Numbered from the stretch's first letter, positions 43,061 to 54,371 are shown. The stretch: 64,000 nucleotides of DNA from Brevibacterium permense (GCF_025506275.1 NZ_QYCP01000092.1:124001-188000); one strand, 5' to 3'. Notes: a model not told the origin generated them from the sequence alone. A program made the numbers and translations.

Positions 43061-44458
43061 ATGAGCATCACGGATGAGCGGCAGAAGCTCCGCGAGAAGA
43101 CCGGCGACCCCAGGGCCGAACTCGGCCCGAGGGAGCTGCGGTGGACATGCCTTTATCCCGTCCCGGACGGGGGAGGGCGGAGTTATAAGCGGAAGAAGTT
43201 CCGCGTCCGCAAGGAAGCGGAGGACTTCGACCGCAAAGCGCATGAAGCGTTCGACAATCACAATGCGGTAGATCAGTCCAAGGCCCAGAAGATCACGGTC
43301 GGCCAGCTCCACCGCGAGTACATGGACTACCTCAGGAAGTCAGGCGGTCGCGGCCCCGAGGGCGCGGCCCCGAGTTCCTTGGAGAAGTACGAGAAGATCT
43401 ATAAGTCCGTGATCAAACCCCGCTGGGACATGGCACCGCTTTCGACGGTGACACCGGCATCTGTCCGCGATTGGGTAGAGCGCGGAGACTTCCCGACCCG
43501 AGGGCAAAAGACCGCAGGGGTCAAGCAGTTCAACCGCCTCATCACCTACGCCGATGGACGGTACATGAACGGCAACCCGGTTAGGCCACTGCTCAAGCAG
43601 CTCCCGAAGTCCGGGGAGTCGGGTGACGCGAAGCGTCTTGCGCTCAAGATGCCTCAGGTTCTCAGGCTCTCAGCATGTGCTCCAACGCACTACGCTGAGA
43701 TGTTCATCTTTCTTGCGTTGACTGGTCTTAGGTTCGGAGAGCTTGCGGCTCTCCGTGGCCGTGATGTGGACGGGAGTGTCCTCAGGGTTCGGAGGACTCA
43801 GCGGACGGTCGACAACCGGATTAGTTACGCTGACACGACCAAGGGTGGAGGTCAGCGTGACATACCGCTTACTCAGGTCGCTTTGGAGATTGCAGAGTCA
43901 CGTCGTCGTGGTCTTGACGATCTCCTGTTCACCGCGTCGCGAGGAGGGGATTTGATCTATCAGGGATTCGCTAACCGTGGTCTCAAGCCTGCTCTCGCCG
44001 TGGCTGCGTCTGCTGTCGAGCGTCTGCAAGACGCGCTCGGAGTCTCGGAGTATCGCGGTGACTTCCACGTCTACGGCCCCGAGACGGCCCGAGCCGTCGA
44101 GCAAGCCCAGCGCGATCACGACCTGCCTGTCACTGGCACCGCCGACCCTGCCACTCGGCAGGCTCTCGGTCTTGATGATGCCGAGCATGACTACACGCTT
44201 GAGCGTGGCGAGACCGACTTCCCCGAGGACTTCACAGCGCACGGCTTTCGGCACACATGTGTCTCTCTGGTGGTGGGTGCGGGGGCGAGCGTCGTGGTCG
44301 CTTCCAAGTTTGCCGGTCACTCTAAGGTGTCCACGACACTCGACACGTATTCTCACCTATTCAACGACGATCTAACCTCGGTTGCCGATGCGCTCGGCAA
44401 GCTCTATGCGGATGCTAAACGCGGCCAGGCTCGAGAGCTGCCAAGCTCGCCCGAGTAA
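43061..44458 (+). CDS. int: Tyrosine integrase with peptidoglycan-binding-like insert
   Basis: A 465-residue phage-type integrase. An N-terminal arm-binding domain (about 1-60), a SAM-like core-binding domain (about 75-170) and a catalytic domain are present. Catalytic residues are Arg224 in TGLRFGE, His394 and Arg397 in HGFRH, His420 in GHSKVSTT and Tyr430 in DTYSHLF. Between Arg224 and His394, residues about 318-370 look like a PG_binding_1 domain (AVERLQDALGV, YGPETARAVEQAQ, LPVTGTADPATRQALG). The stop lies 5 bp before the right arm repeat, next to attR. Confidence 0.95.
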   Translation: MSITDERQKLREKTGDPRAELGPRELRWTCLYPVPDGGGRSYKRKKFRVRKEAEDFDRKAHEAFDNHNAVDQSKAQKITVGQLHREYMDYLRKSGGRGPEGAAPSSLEKYEKIYKSVIKPRWDMAPLSTVTPASVRDWVERGDFPTRGQKTAGVKQFNRLITYADGRYMNGNPVRPLLKQLPKSGESGDAKRLALKMPQVLRLSACAPTHYAEMFIFLALTGLRFGELAALRGRDVDGSVLRVRRTQRTVDNRISYADTTKGGGQRDIPLTQVALEIAESRRRGLDDLLFTASRGGDLIYQGFANRGLKPALAVAASAVERLQDALGVSEYRGDFHVYGPETARAVEQAQRDHDLPVTGTADPATRQALGLDDAEHDYTLERGETDFPEDFTAHGFRHTCVSLVVGAGASVVVASKFAGHSKVSTTLDTYSHLFNDDLTSVADALGKLYADAKRGQARELPSSPE

Positions 44459-44462
44459 AACT

Positions 44463-44486
44463 GACTTGCAGAGTTGTTGCAGAGTT
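44463..44486. repeat. Right arm-type repeat, probable integrase-binding site
   Basis: The same 24 bp as 37118-37141, starting GACTTGCAGAGTTG, 39 bp from the attR core. In the circular form the two copies would flank the core in the same orientation. Confidence 0.75.
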
Positions 44487-44525
44487 GGGACGCGATCCCA
44501 GTGCTGGCAACGAAAACTCAGTGAT

Positions 44526-44575
44526 CTCATAATTCCTTGGTCGTCGGTTCAAGTCCGACCGGGGGCACCACGAAC
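44526..44575 (+). repeat. attR: 50-bp direct repeat, tRNA 3' fragment
   Basis: Identical to 36945-36994, but the sequence before it no longer matches the 5' half of the tRNA, so this copy is a non-functional fragment that marks the right end of the element. Confidence 0.95.
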
Positions 44576-44629
44576 CATCGAACCGGTTTGGACGACCTGC
44601 CCAGGCGGATGAACAGGGTACGACCGAGC

Positions 44630-45044
44630 TCATGCGTCGTCGTTCCTCCGCCTCGTCGAACAGCCGTGCGAAGGCTGATTCCGCCTTCGGGTTACCGGCG
44701 GAATGCTCAGCCCGCATTCGCACAGTTTCCGCGTCCTCCTCAGATGAAGAGATCTCGACGACGAACTGCGGGCCGACTTCGGCAGAAACGAGTCGCGCGA
44801 GACGCACGCCCTGCTCGGCGAAAGTGCGCCGGACAGCCCCGTGTCCTCGTAGTCGATGGGCATGCTGATCCACAGCACCGTATCCGCATTGTCTGGGAAC
44901 ATGCGGATGGTCCGCAGCGGTCGTTCGTCGGTCGTATGCTCCTCGGCTATCGCGCCAGCCTGACGGCAGCCGTACGCGCGGCACAGACACCCGACGCCAC
45001 CAGCATCTTTGATGCTTGGCTGCACGCCGAACATCGACTATCAT
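44630..45044 (-). pseudogene. Decayed gene, frame-shifted remnant
   Basis: A protein-like sequence is split over two frames. About 44923-44831 reads RPLRTIRMFPDNADTVLWIS...DYEDTGLS. From about 44825 a different frame reads TFAEQGVRLARLVSAEVGPQFVVEISSSEEDAE. The two parts look like the start and end of one small cytosolic protein with the middle missing. A strong AAAGGAGG lies 10 nt before the ATG at 45044. The final frame has no stop before attR and runs into the element, which suggests that the 3' end was also disturbed. The family is not recognised with certainty. Confidence 0.5.
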
Positions 45045-45102
45045 GTGGACAGCACCTCCTTTCGGATCGTAGGGGAAGACGTATCCGAAGTAGGAGGCAG
45101 AA

Positions 45103-45600
45103 ATGGATATGACTCAGGGCGTACTCTTCGTCCACTCAGCACCTCGTGCGCTGTGCCCTCACATCGAGTGGGCAGCGGGCGGGGCCATCGGCGCACAGGC
45201 ACGCTTCGACTGGACACCCCAGCCGGCAGCTCCAGGTCTCGTGCGCGCGGAAGTCTGCTGGCGCGCGCCGGCAGGCTCCGGAGCTCGCATCGCATCCGCT
45301 CTGCGCGGCTGGGACTCGCTCCGCTACGAAGTCACCGAGGAGCCCTCGGCCGGAGTCGACGGCGGTCGATGGAGCCACACACCCGATCTGGGCATCTACC
45401 ACGCTGTCACCGACACGGCCGGCAATATCCTCGTCCCTGAAGACCGCATCCGCTCCGTGATGGAACGCGCCGCCGGGGACCCAGCGAAGTTCTCCTCGGA
45501 GATGGCGATCGCCCTCGGTGAAGCGTGGGACGAGGAGCTCGACGCGTTCCGCCACGCAGGTGAGGGCGCACCAGTGCGCTGGCTGACAAAGGTCGGCTGA
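45103..45600 (+). CDS. DUF3145-family protein
   Basis: A 165-residue actinobacterial protein: VLFVHSAPRALCPHIEWA at the N-terminus, then WRAPAGSGARIASALRGWDSLRYEVTEEPS and RWLTKVG at the end. Its function is unknown. In Streptomyces and relatives the family sits next to the fabD-fabH-acpP-fabF cluster, as here, where it converges on fabF. AGGAGG lies 5 nt before the ATG. Confidence 0.9.
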   Translation: MDMTQGVLFVHSAPRALCPHIEWAAGGAIGAQARFDWTPQPAAPGLVRAEVCWRAPAGSGARIASALRGWDSLRYEVTEEPSAGVDGGRWSHTPDLGIYHAVTDTAGNILVPEDRIRSVMERAAGDPAKFSSEMAIALGEAWDEELDAFRHAGEGAPVRWLTKVG

Positions 45601-45665
45601 GCCGCTCTCCCCTCCGTGTCCGCGCCGTACAGGCACGTGACTGATCGGACCGCTCAGTTCTGCTC

Positions 45666-45700
45666 AATGGGCACACCTTCCTGCCTCGGGTGTGCCCATT
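45666..45700 (+). terminator. Terminator of the DUF3145 gene
   Basis: AATGGGCACAC and GTGTGCCCATT form an 11-bp stem around a 13-nt loop, followed by TCGCATGCT. Confidence 0.75.
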
Positions 45701-45791
45701 TCGCATGCTCTCGTGCCTGAGCGCCTTATGCAGGAGGCTCTACGCAGACCACCTTCCCAGGCACAGATCGCGTCCCGCTGTCCTAATGGAA

Positions 45792-45855
45792 ACGGCCCAC
45801 TCTGAGTCGGAAAGCACAGTTGTGAAACTGTTCTTTCCGACTCAGAGTGGGCCGT
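45792..45855. terminator. Long near-perfect hairpin after the fab operon
   Basis: Outer arms of 23 bp begin ACGGCCCACTCTGAGTC. After one unpaired base, an inner ACAGTT/AACTGT stem closes a GTGA loop. It lies 26 bp from the fabF stop between converging genes and probably ends transcription from both sides. Confidence 0.8.
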
Positions 45856-45881
45856 AGAGCTGTCTGAGTGAGCTCGGAACC

Positions 45882-47126
45882 TCAGACTGAGCGGAACGCG
45901 ACGACGGCGTTGTGACCGCCGAAGCCGAACGAGTTCGTGATCGCTGCGATATCGCCGGCAGGCAGATCCGCAGGAGTGTCACGGACGATGTTGATCCCCT
46001 TCACCTTCGGGTCGACTTCGTCGATGTTGATGGTCGGGGGAGCGGTGCGAGTCTGCAGCGCCTTGACCGTGAGGATCGCCTCCACGGCCCCCGTACCTCC
46101 GAGGAGGTGTCCGGTCATCGACTTCGTGGCCGAGACCAGTGCATCGGAGACGTTGTCACCGAGGAGTTCGCTGATGGCCAGCGATTCCGGGATGTCTCCG
46201 ACCGGAGTCGACGTGGCATGCGCGTTGACGTGCTTGACTTCGGCGGCGGTCAGCCCGCCGGCGTCGAGTGCCTGCTGCATGGCAGCCAGCGCGTGCTTGC
46301 CCTCCGGCTCTCCGCCGGTGATGTGGTAGGCGTCGTTCGAGATGCCCCAACTGGCCACCTCGGCGTAGATCTTCGCTCCACGAGCCTTCGCATGCTCCTC
46401 AGTCTCGAGGATGAGCGTGCCCGCACCTTCGCCCATGACGAAGCCGTCGCGGTCGACGTCATAGGGACGCGAAGCGGTCTCGGGCGAATCGGTCCGACGT
46501 GACAGCGCCTGCATCGAATTGAACGCGGCAAGAGTGATCGGGTGGATCGCTGCTTCTGAACCGCCGGCGATGATGATGTCGGCCTTGCCCGAAGCGAGAA
46601 CGTCATAGGCGTGGCCGAGGCTCTCGGTCGATGAGGCGCAGGCGGAGACCAGGGTCTGCACACCGGCACGAGCCTTGAATTCCATGCCGATGGCGGCCGC
46701 AGGTCCGTTGGGCATGAGCATGGGAACAGTCAGGGGCATGACCCGGCGAGGGCCTTCTTCCTGCAGGGTGTCCCAGGCGTCGAGCAGAGTCCAGACTCCG
46801 CCGATCCCGGTGGCCCAGGAGACGGCGGTGCGTTCCGGATCGGTCTCCTCGAGACCAGCGTCGGCCATGGCTTCACGAGCAGAGATGAGTGCGAACTGGC
46901 TCGAAGGATCGAGGCGTTTGGCCTGGACCCTTTTGAGATTGTCGGGCACGACCTGTGGGTCGACCTGCGCTGCGAAGTCCACGGCGAGGCCGTACTTCTC
47001 TGACCAATCGTTGTCCATTGTGTGGACGCCGGACTGACCGGCCAGAATGGCTTCCCAAGTGGCATCGACAGTCGCGCCCAAGGGGGTTACCGCACCGATT
47101 CCGGTGACGACAACTTTAGATGTCAT
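45882..47126 (-). CDS. fabF: 3-oxoacyl-ACP synthase II
   Basis: A 414-residue condensing enzyme. The catalytic cysteine is Cys163 in TLVSACASSTES. The histidines lie in VNAHATSTPVGD and SMTGHLLGGTG. It extends acyl-ACP with malonyl-ACP in type II fatty-acid synthesis. The ATG at 47126 follows GAGGTTTGTACC; the longer open frame overlaps acpP and is rejected. It is last in the fasR-fabD-fabH-acpP-fabF operon. Confidence 0.96.
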   Translation of the reverse strand: MTSKVVVTGIGAVTPLGATVDATWEAILAGQSGVHTMDNDWSEKYGLAVDFAAQVDPQVVPDNLKRVQAKRLDPSSQFALISAREAMADAGLEETDPERTAVSWATGIGGVWTLLDAWDTLQEEGPRRVMPLTVPMLMPNGPAAAIGMEFKARAGVQTLVSACASSTESLGHAYDVLASGKADIIIAGGSEAAIHPITLAAFNSMQALSRRTDSPETASRPYDVDRDGFVMGEGAGTLILETEEHAKARGAKIYAEVASWGISNDAYHITGGEPEGKHALAAMQQALDAGGLTAAEVKHVNAHATSTPVGDIPESLAISELLGDNVSDALVSATKSMTGHLLGGTGAVEAILTVKALQTRTAPPTINIDEVDPKVKGINIVRDTPADLPAGDIAAITNSFGFGGHNAVVAFRSV

Positions 47127-47193
47127 GGTACAAACCTCGTCGATAGTGTGGACACGGCCCGTCTGTGGACGGGCCGTGTTCGGCTGCTGTGTG

Positions 47194-47445
47194 TCAGGCT
47201 TCCTGAGCCTTGTTGATGTAGTCGACAGCGTCCTGAACGGTGACGAGGTCCTTGACGTCGTCATCGGGGATCTTCACGCCGAACTTCTTCTCAGCGTTGA
47301 CGACGATGGTCATCATCGAGATGGAGTCGATGTCGAGGTCATCGGTGAACGACTTGTCGGCTTCGACTGCTTCGACGGCCAGGCCGGTCTCTTCGTTGAC
47401 GATCTCTGCCAGCCCAGCGAGGACTTCAGCTTCGGTGAATGCCAT
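47194..47445 (-). CDS. acpP: Acyl carrier protein
   Basis: An 83-residue acidic four-helix protein. Phosphopantetheine attaches to Ser41 in DDLDIDSISMM. It carries growing acyl chains. AAGAAA-type purines precede the ATG. The 119-bp gap to fabH contains a hairpin, and the gene probably has extra promoter activity to give the usual high level. Confidence 0.96.
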   Translation of the reverse strand: MAFTEAEVLAGLAEIVNEETGLAVEAVEADKSFTDDLDIDSISMMTIVVNAEKKFGVKIPDDDVKDLVTVQDAVDYINKAQEA

Positions 47446-47531
47446 TTCTTTCCTACTTTCTGATTTCGGTCGAGGGTTTTTCGACCGTTTGAGGAACTTT
47501 TCGACGAGTGTCCCGCCGAATATCTTAGGAC

Positions 47532-47555
47532 ATTCACGGAGAGTTTTCCGTGAAT
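47532..47555 (-). promoter_or_regulatory. Hairpin between fabH and acpP
   Basis: ATTCACGGA and TCCGTGAAT enclose a 6-nt loop, just after the fabH stop on the minus strand. It may weaken read-through or stabilise the acpP message. AAGATATTC further on could contribute to a promoter. Confidence 0.55.
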
Positions 47556-47564
47556 GGGTGTGTC

Positions 47565-48566
47565 TCAGGGCAGGCGTACTACCTGAGCCCCGTAGACGAG
47601 GCCCGCGCCGAAGCCCATCTGCAGGGCGAGACCGCCGCTGAGTTCGGGCTGTTCGCGCAGGAGCCGTTCGGTGGCCAGTGGGATCGACGCAGCCGAGGTG
47701 TTCCCGTTGTCGGCGATGTCACGTGCGATGACAACGGACTCGGGAAGCTTCAGCTGCTTGGCGAGTTCGTCGATGATGCGCATGTTCGCCTGGTGCGGGA
47801 TGAAGGCAGCGAGATCCTCGGCCTCGATGCCGGAAGCAGCGAGAGCCTCCTTGGCGACCTCGGCGCCGTCCCACACAGCCCAGCGGAAGACGGTCGGCCC
47901 GTCCTGACGCAGGGTCGGGAAGGGCAGTTCGCGGTCGTCGCGGATGTCGTAGAGGGAATCCGTCATCCGGATGGTCGACCAGTTCTCGCCCTTCGAGCCC
48001 CACACCGTCTTCGAGATGCCGGGTTCGTCGGAGGAGGACACGACGACCGCGCCGGCGCCATCACCGAGGATGAACGAGATCGAACGGTCCTCGGGGTCGA
48101 TGACCTCGGAGAGCTTCTCGGCTCCGATGACGAGGACATTGTCGAGCGTGCCTGCACGCACCAGCGCATCGGCCTGCGAGATGCCGTAGCAGTAGCCGGC
48201 ACATGCCGCGCTAATGTCCCAAGCCGGGATCGGCCCGGTCCCCAGTCGTGCGGTCAGTGCCGCAGCCGCTGAGGGTGTGAAGTACTCGAACGTGACGGTC
48301 GAGATGATGATGCCGCCGATGTCCTCCGGCTTCAGCCCCGCCGAGGCGATCGCCTCGAGTGCGGCTTCCTCGGACATGTCGAGGACGCCGACGTCCTTGC
48401 TGGCACGACGGCGAGTGACGATGCCCGTGCGCTGACGGATCCATTCGTCGGAGGAGTTGATCGGTCCGGCGATATCGTCATTGGTGACGAGGTTCTCCGC
48501 ACGGTAGGCACCGATTCCGGCAATGCGGGAGAAAGTGCCGGGCTCGGCAGTCTTGAGTGTAGGCAT
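47565..48566 (-). CDS. fabH: 3-oxoacyl-ACP synthase III
   Basis: A 333-residue initiating condensing enzyme. The catalytic triad is Cys122 in SAACAGYCYG, His in FIPHQANMRI and Asn in GNTSAASIPLA. It condenses acyl-CoA primers with malonyl-ACP; branched primers are usual in this phylum. It starts 18 bp after fabD. Confidence 0.96.
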   Translation of the reverse strand: MPTLKTAEPGTFSRIAGIGAYRAENLVTNDDIAGPINSSDEWIRQRTGIVTRRRASKDVGVLDMSEEAALEAIASAGLKPEDIGGIIISTVTFEYFTPSAAAALTARLGTGPIPAWDISAACAGYCYGISQADALVRAGTLDNVLVIGAEKLSEVIDPEDRSISFILGDGAGAVVVSSSDEPGISKTVWGSKGENWSTIRMTDSLYDIRDDRELPFPTLRQDGPTVFRWAVWDGAEVAKEALAASGIEAEDLAAFIPHQANMRIIDELAKQLKLPESVVIARDIADNGNTSAASIPLATERLLREQPELSGGLALQMGFGAGLVYGAQVVRLP

Positions 48567-48584
48567 GGCGTCTTCTTTCGATTC

Positions 48585-49490
48585 TCAGGCGTGGGCTGCC
48601 GCGAACTCACGCGCGCCGTCGAGGTCGGCGGCCGATTTGATGGCGAATGTCTCGACGCCCTTCATGGCGCGTCGAGCTATTCCGGTCAGCGTTCCACCGG
48701 GGACAAGTTCGATCATTCCGGTGATCCCGGAGTTCAGCAACGCTTCCTGACACAGGTCCCAGCGCACCGGGTTCGTGACCTGCTTGACCAGACGGTCGAC
48801 ATACTCGCGACCGGCCTCGACCGCAGTGCCGTCGGAGTTGCTGAGGATCGTGACGGAGGGGTCGGAGACCTCCATCGCCGAGGCGGCGGCATCGAGATCG
48901 GCTGTGGCGGCAGCCATGAACTCGGTGTGGAAGGCGCCGGCCACTGCCAGCGGGATGACCCGAGCACGTTCGGGCGGGTTCTCGGCCAGCGTCTCAAGCG
49001 CCTCGAGCGAGCCGGCAGCCACGGTCTGGCCTCCACCGTTGACGTTGGCGGGGCTGGCACCAGCGGCCTCGATCGCGGCGAGAACATCCTCGGGCTGGCC
49101 GCCGACGACGGCGGACATGCCGGTCGGAGCGGCGGCGGCAGCGGCGGCCATTCCATCGGCACGGACCTTGACGAAGGCCATGGAGTCGGCCGGGGTGAAG
49201 ATGCCTGCGATCTGTGCGGCTGCGATCTCTCCCACGGAGTGGCCGGCGACGACGGCAGGGCTGACGCCGAGCTCAGCGGCGCAGGCGATGGCGGAGGCGA
49301 CGAGCAGAGGCTGTGCCACCGCGGTGTCCTTGATCGTCTCGTCATCGGATTCGGTTCCGTGCAGACGCAGATCGATTCCCGAGGCGGTCGAGAGTTCGTC
49401 GATCTGTGCCGAGAAGGTGTCGAGTTCGAGGAACGAACTCAGGAAACCGGTCTTCTGGGCTCCCTGGCCCGGACAGGTGATTGCAAGCAC
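48585..49490 (-). CDS. fabD: Malonyl-CoA:ACP transacylase
   Basis: A 301-residue transacylase. The active serine is Ser85 in VAGHSVGEIAA, after the CPGQGAQ motif at the N-terminus. Family-typical PSGMSAV-like sequence and GAFHTEFM with the catalytic histidine are present. It loads malonyl groups on ACP. It starts with GTG, 34 bp after the fasR-like gene. Confidence 0.96.
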   Translation of the reverse strand: MLAITCPGQGAQKTGFLSSFLELDTFSAQIDELSTASGIDLRLHGTESDDETIKDTAVAQPLLVASAIACAAELGVSPAVVAGHSVGEIAAAQIAGIFTPADSMAFVKVRADGMAAAAAAAPTGMSAVVGGQPEDVLAAIEAAGASPANVNGGGQTVAAGSLEALETLAENPPERARVIPLAVAGAFHTEFMAAATADLDAAASAMEVSDPSVTILSNSDGTAVEAGREYVDRLVKQVTNPVRWDLCQEALLNSGITGMIELVPGGTLTGIARRAMKGVETFAIKSAADLDGAREFAAAHA

Positions 49491-49524
49491 TCAGTTCTCT
49501 TTTCGTTGGGTTCCGTTGATCAAT

Positions 49525-50745
49525 CTAATGGACACTGGACCGATCTCGGTGAGATTTGTCGTTGTTCGACAATACGCCGTCCTGGGACAGTCGCCCATAC
49601 ACCAAGGCGATGTGGATGACGAAGGCATCACGCGAAGTCGTCGGATCGAGCCCGATGGCGTCGGTGATCTTCCGCAGTCGGTAGCGCACAGTATTCGGGT
49701 GCACTGAAAGTGCCTTGGCCGTGGCTTCGAGCGAGGACCCGAATTCGACATAGGCGCTCACAGTCTTCAGCAGCTGACCAGTTCCCGAGGTCAGCGGTTC
49801 GTAATAGCGTTCGATGAGTTCGGTCAATGCGATCTGGTCCCCGGACAGAGCGCGTTCGGGCAGGAGATCATCGGCTTTCACCGGGCGCGGGGAATCGGGG
49901 CGGGCGGTCGACGCCTTGAGTGCGCGGATCGCCGCCTTCGCCGAGGTGGCCGCTTCGGCAAGTCCCGGCACTGCCGGTCCGACGATGACTTCGGAGGGCC
50001 CGAAGCAGTCCGAGAGGTCCTCGACGGCATCGTCGAGTTCCGTCACACCGCCGAGGACGATGAGCAGTCTGTTGTCGTGGATGCCCACAAGAGCATCATC
50101 GGCCCAGCGACTGGCCTTGCGGCGGATGCCGTCCAATCCCTTCTTCGCCGAGCGCTGCGGTGCGCGGCCGACGATGACGCACACGGGGCCTTCTGACTGC
50201 CAGCCGAAGGCAGCGGTGCGGCTGGCGAGTTCGTCGACGGAGTCTCCGCGGACGAGGGCGTCGACGACCATCGCCTCGAGTCGTGCGTCCCAGCTGCCTC
50301 GGGCCTCTGCGGCCCGGGCGTAGACATCGGCCGCGGCGAACGCGATCTCCCGGGAGTAGATGAGCACGGCCTCGCGGAGCGCCGGCTGCTCGACGGGGCG
50401 AGCGATGTCCGGAACCCGTTCCTCGACGACTTCGACGACGATCTTGAGCAGCTGCAGGGTCTGCTGCAGGCTGATGGCCCGGATGAGGTCGCGTGGCGCG
50501 GTCTTGAAGATGTCGGAGACCACACGCAGATTCGTATCGGGCTTGCGGTACCAATCGACGAACGAGGAGATGCCCGATTGGGCGAGCAGCCCCACCCAGG
50601 AGCGATCGGACGACGACATCGAGCGGTACCAGGGCAGCTGAGCCTCCAGCCGCTGCAGAGTCACCGATGACAGGACGCCGACTCCGGCACGCAGTCTGCG
50701 GGCGGTTTCGGCACGACGGCGCAGGGTCTCGGCATCAGACATCAT
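49525..50745 (-). CDS. FasR-like PucR-type transcriptional regulator
   Basis: A 406-residue regulator with a C-terminal PucR-type helix-turn-helix (SLEATAKALSVHPNTVRYRLRKI) and a GGDEF-like middle domain of the CdaR/PucR family. It lies upstream of fabD in the same operon, the position of FasR, which activates fabD-H-P-F in Streptomyces; the assignment rests on synteny and domain type. ATG at 50745 or 50742 is likely; a GTG two codons upstream is possible and no ribosome-binding site is clear. Confidence 0.88.
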   Translation of the reverse strand: MMSDAETLRRRAETARRLRAGVGVLSSVTLQRLEAQLPWYRSMSSSDRSWVGLLAQSGISSFVDWYRKPDTNLRVVSDIFKTAPRDLIRAISLQQTLQLLKIVVEVVEERVPDIARPVEQPALREAVLIYSREIAFAAADVYARAAEARGSWDARLEAMVVDALVRGDSVDELASRTAAFGWQSEGPVCVIVGRAPQRSAKKGLDGIRRKASRWADDALVGIHDNRLLIVLGGVTELDDAVEDLSDCFGPSEVIVGPAVPGLAEAATSAKAAIRALKASTARPDSPRPVKADDLLPERALSGDQIALTELIERYYEPLTSGTGQLLKTVSAYVEFGSSLEATAKALSVHPNTVRYRLRKITDAIGLDPTTSRDAFVIHIALVYGRLSQDGVLSNNDKSHRDRSSVH

Positions 50746-50814
50746 GAGCACGAGTTTAGATGAACGAGAACAATCCGATTGTCAGCGACATACAAAGTGT
50801 CGAGAAAAGCGACA

Positions 50815-50849
50815 AATATGGCCGGAGTCTTGGAGGCTCCGGCCATATT
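50815..50849 (-). terminator. Terminator of aceE
   Basis: AATATGGCCGGAG and its complement form a perfect 13-bp stem with a 9-nt loop, 22 bp after the aceE stop. Confidence 0.85.
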
Positions 50850-50871
50850 CGCTTTCAGTGTGCGGGCGAGA

Positions 50872-53634
<2,763 letters not shown>

Positions 53635-53765
53635 GATGTGGTCCTCTCTTCAGCTCCACGATCTTCTTTGGTGTAGAGATCATGACCATCGGATGGTGTG
53701 TGCTCCGCAGGTTGTCTGAGCTCAGAGGCCACCCGATCTACCTGTCAGCCTAGTACTCCCAGCCG

Positions 53766-53787
53766 AACTTCGCGCTCCCGCGAAGTT
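53766..53787. promoter_or_regulatory. Inverted repeat between aceE and DUF3052 genes
   Basis: AACTTCGCG-CTCC-CGCGAAGTT is perfect and lies roughly midway in the 293-bp divergent spacer. It may be an operator for either gene. TTGACC at 53900 is a possible -35 of the DUF3052 gene. Confidence 0.45.
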
Positions 53788-53927
53788 GTGATCTCTCTGA
53801 CGAATCTGCACACTGTGCTGCCAGGCTCACAGTCCGGTGTGCCGATTGAGTGCCGTTTGAGTGCGCTTGCCGCGCGCGGGCGCGCCGATATTTGCACCTT
53901 GACCACTGTTGGCGGAAGAATACAGGC

Positions 53928-54371
53928 ATGAGCAACTCCGCTTCTGAAAGGACATCCTCCACTTCGACCCTCGCAAACGAGCTGGGACACAACCTCGGCT
54001 TGGAAAAGGGCGACTATGTGCAAGAGGTCGGCTATGACGACGACGTCGATCAAGCACTCTGCGAGGCGATCGAGAACATCATCGGAGACAAGATCGCCGA
54101 TGGCGAAGAGGATGACGTCTACGACGTGATCCTCATGTGGTGGCGGTCGGACGACGATGACCTCGTCGACGGTCTCGTCGACGCCCAGACCACACTGAAG
54201 GAGGGCGGAGTCGTGTGGCTCCTCAGCCCGAAGGCGAACCGTCCGGGACACATCAGCCCCGCCGACATCTCCGAAGCGGCTCCCACCGCCGGAATGCACG
54301 TGACCTCCACGGTCAGCGCCGCCGACGATTGGGCCGGATTCCGGCTCGTGGGCAAGAAGAACTATTCATGA
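53928..54371 (+). CDS. DUF3052-family protein
   Basis: A 147-residue acidic protein: TLANELGHNLGLEKGDYVQEVGYDDD, a run of acidic residues, and VYDVILMWWRSDDDDLVDGLVDA. The family is actinobacterial and of unknown function. The mycobacterial homologue lies next to ahpE and aceE, as here. There is no Shine-Dalgarno sequence before the ATG, so the message may be leaderless. The stop overlaps the ahpE start by ATGA. Confidence 0.9.
   Translation: MSNSASERTSSTSTLANELGHNLGLEKGDYVQEVGYDDDVDQALCEAIENIIGDKIADGEEDDVYDVILMWWRSDDDDLVDGLVDAQTTLKEGGVVWLLSPKANRPGHISPADISEAAPTAGMHVTSTVSAADDWAGFRLVGKKNYS

Larger units (their letters stand above)
36945..44575. mobile_element. Integrated genetic element in a tRNA gene
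   Basis: A segment of about 7.6 kb bounded by 50-bp direct repeats of the tRNA 3' half. The tyrosine integrase gene lies at the right end next to attR. Inside are a serine resolvase, two HTH/excisionase-like genes, an HNH endonuclease gene and five unrecognised genes. Codon use is less G/C-biased at its ends than in the chromosome. No relaxase, Rep, FtsK/TraB or phage structural gene is seen, so it resembles a satellite or mobilisable island rather than a self-transmissible element. Confidence 0.9.

Noticed and set aside
44455..44612. A second complete tRNA gene at attR.
   Set aside because: Only the 3' half is present; the sequence upstream cannot form the acceptor and D arms.
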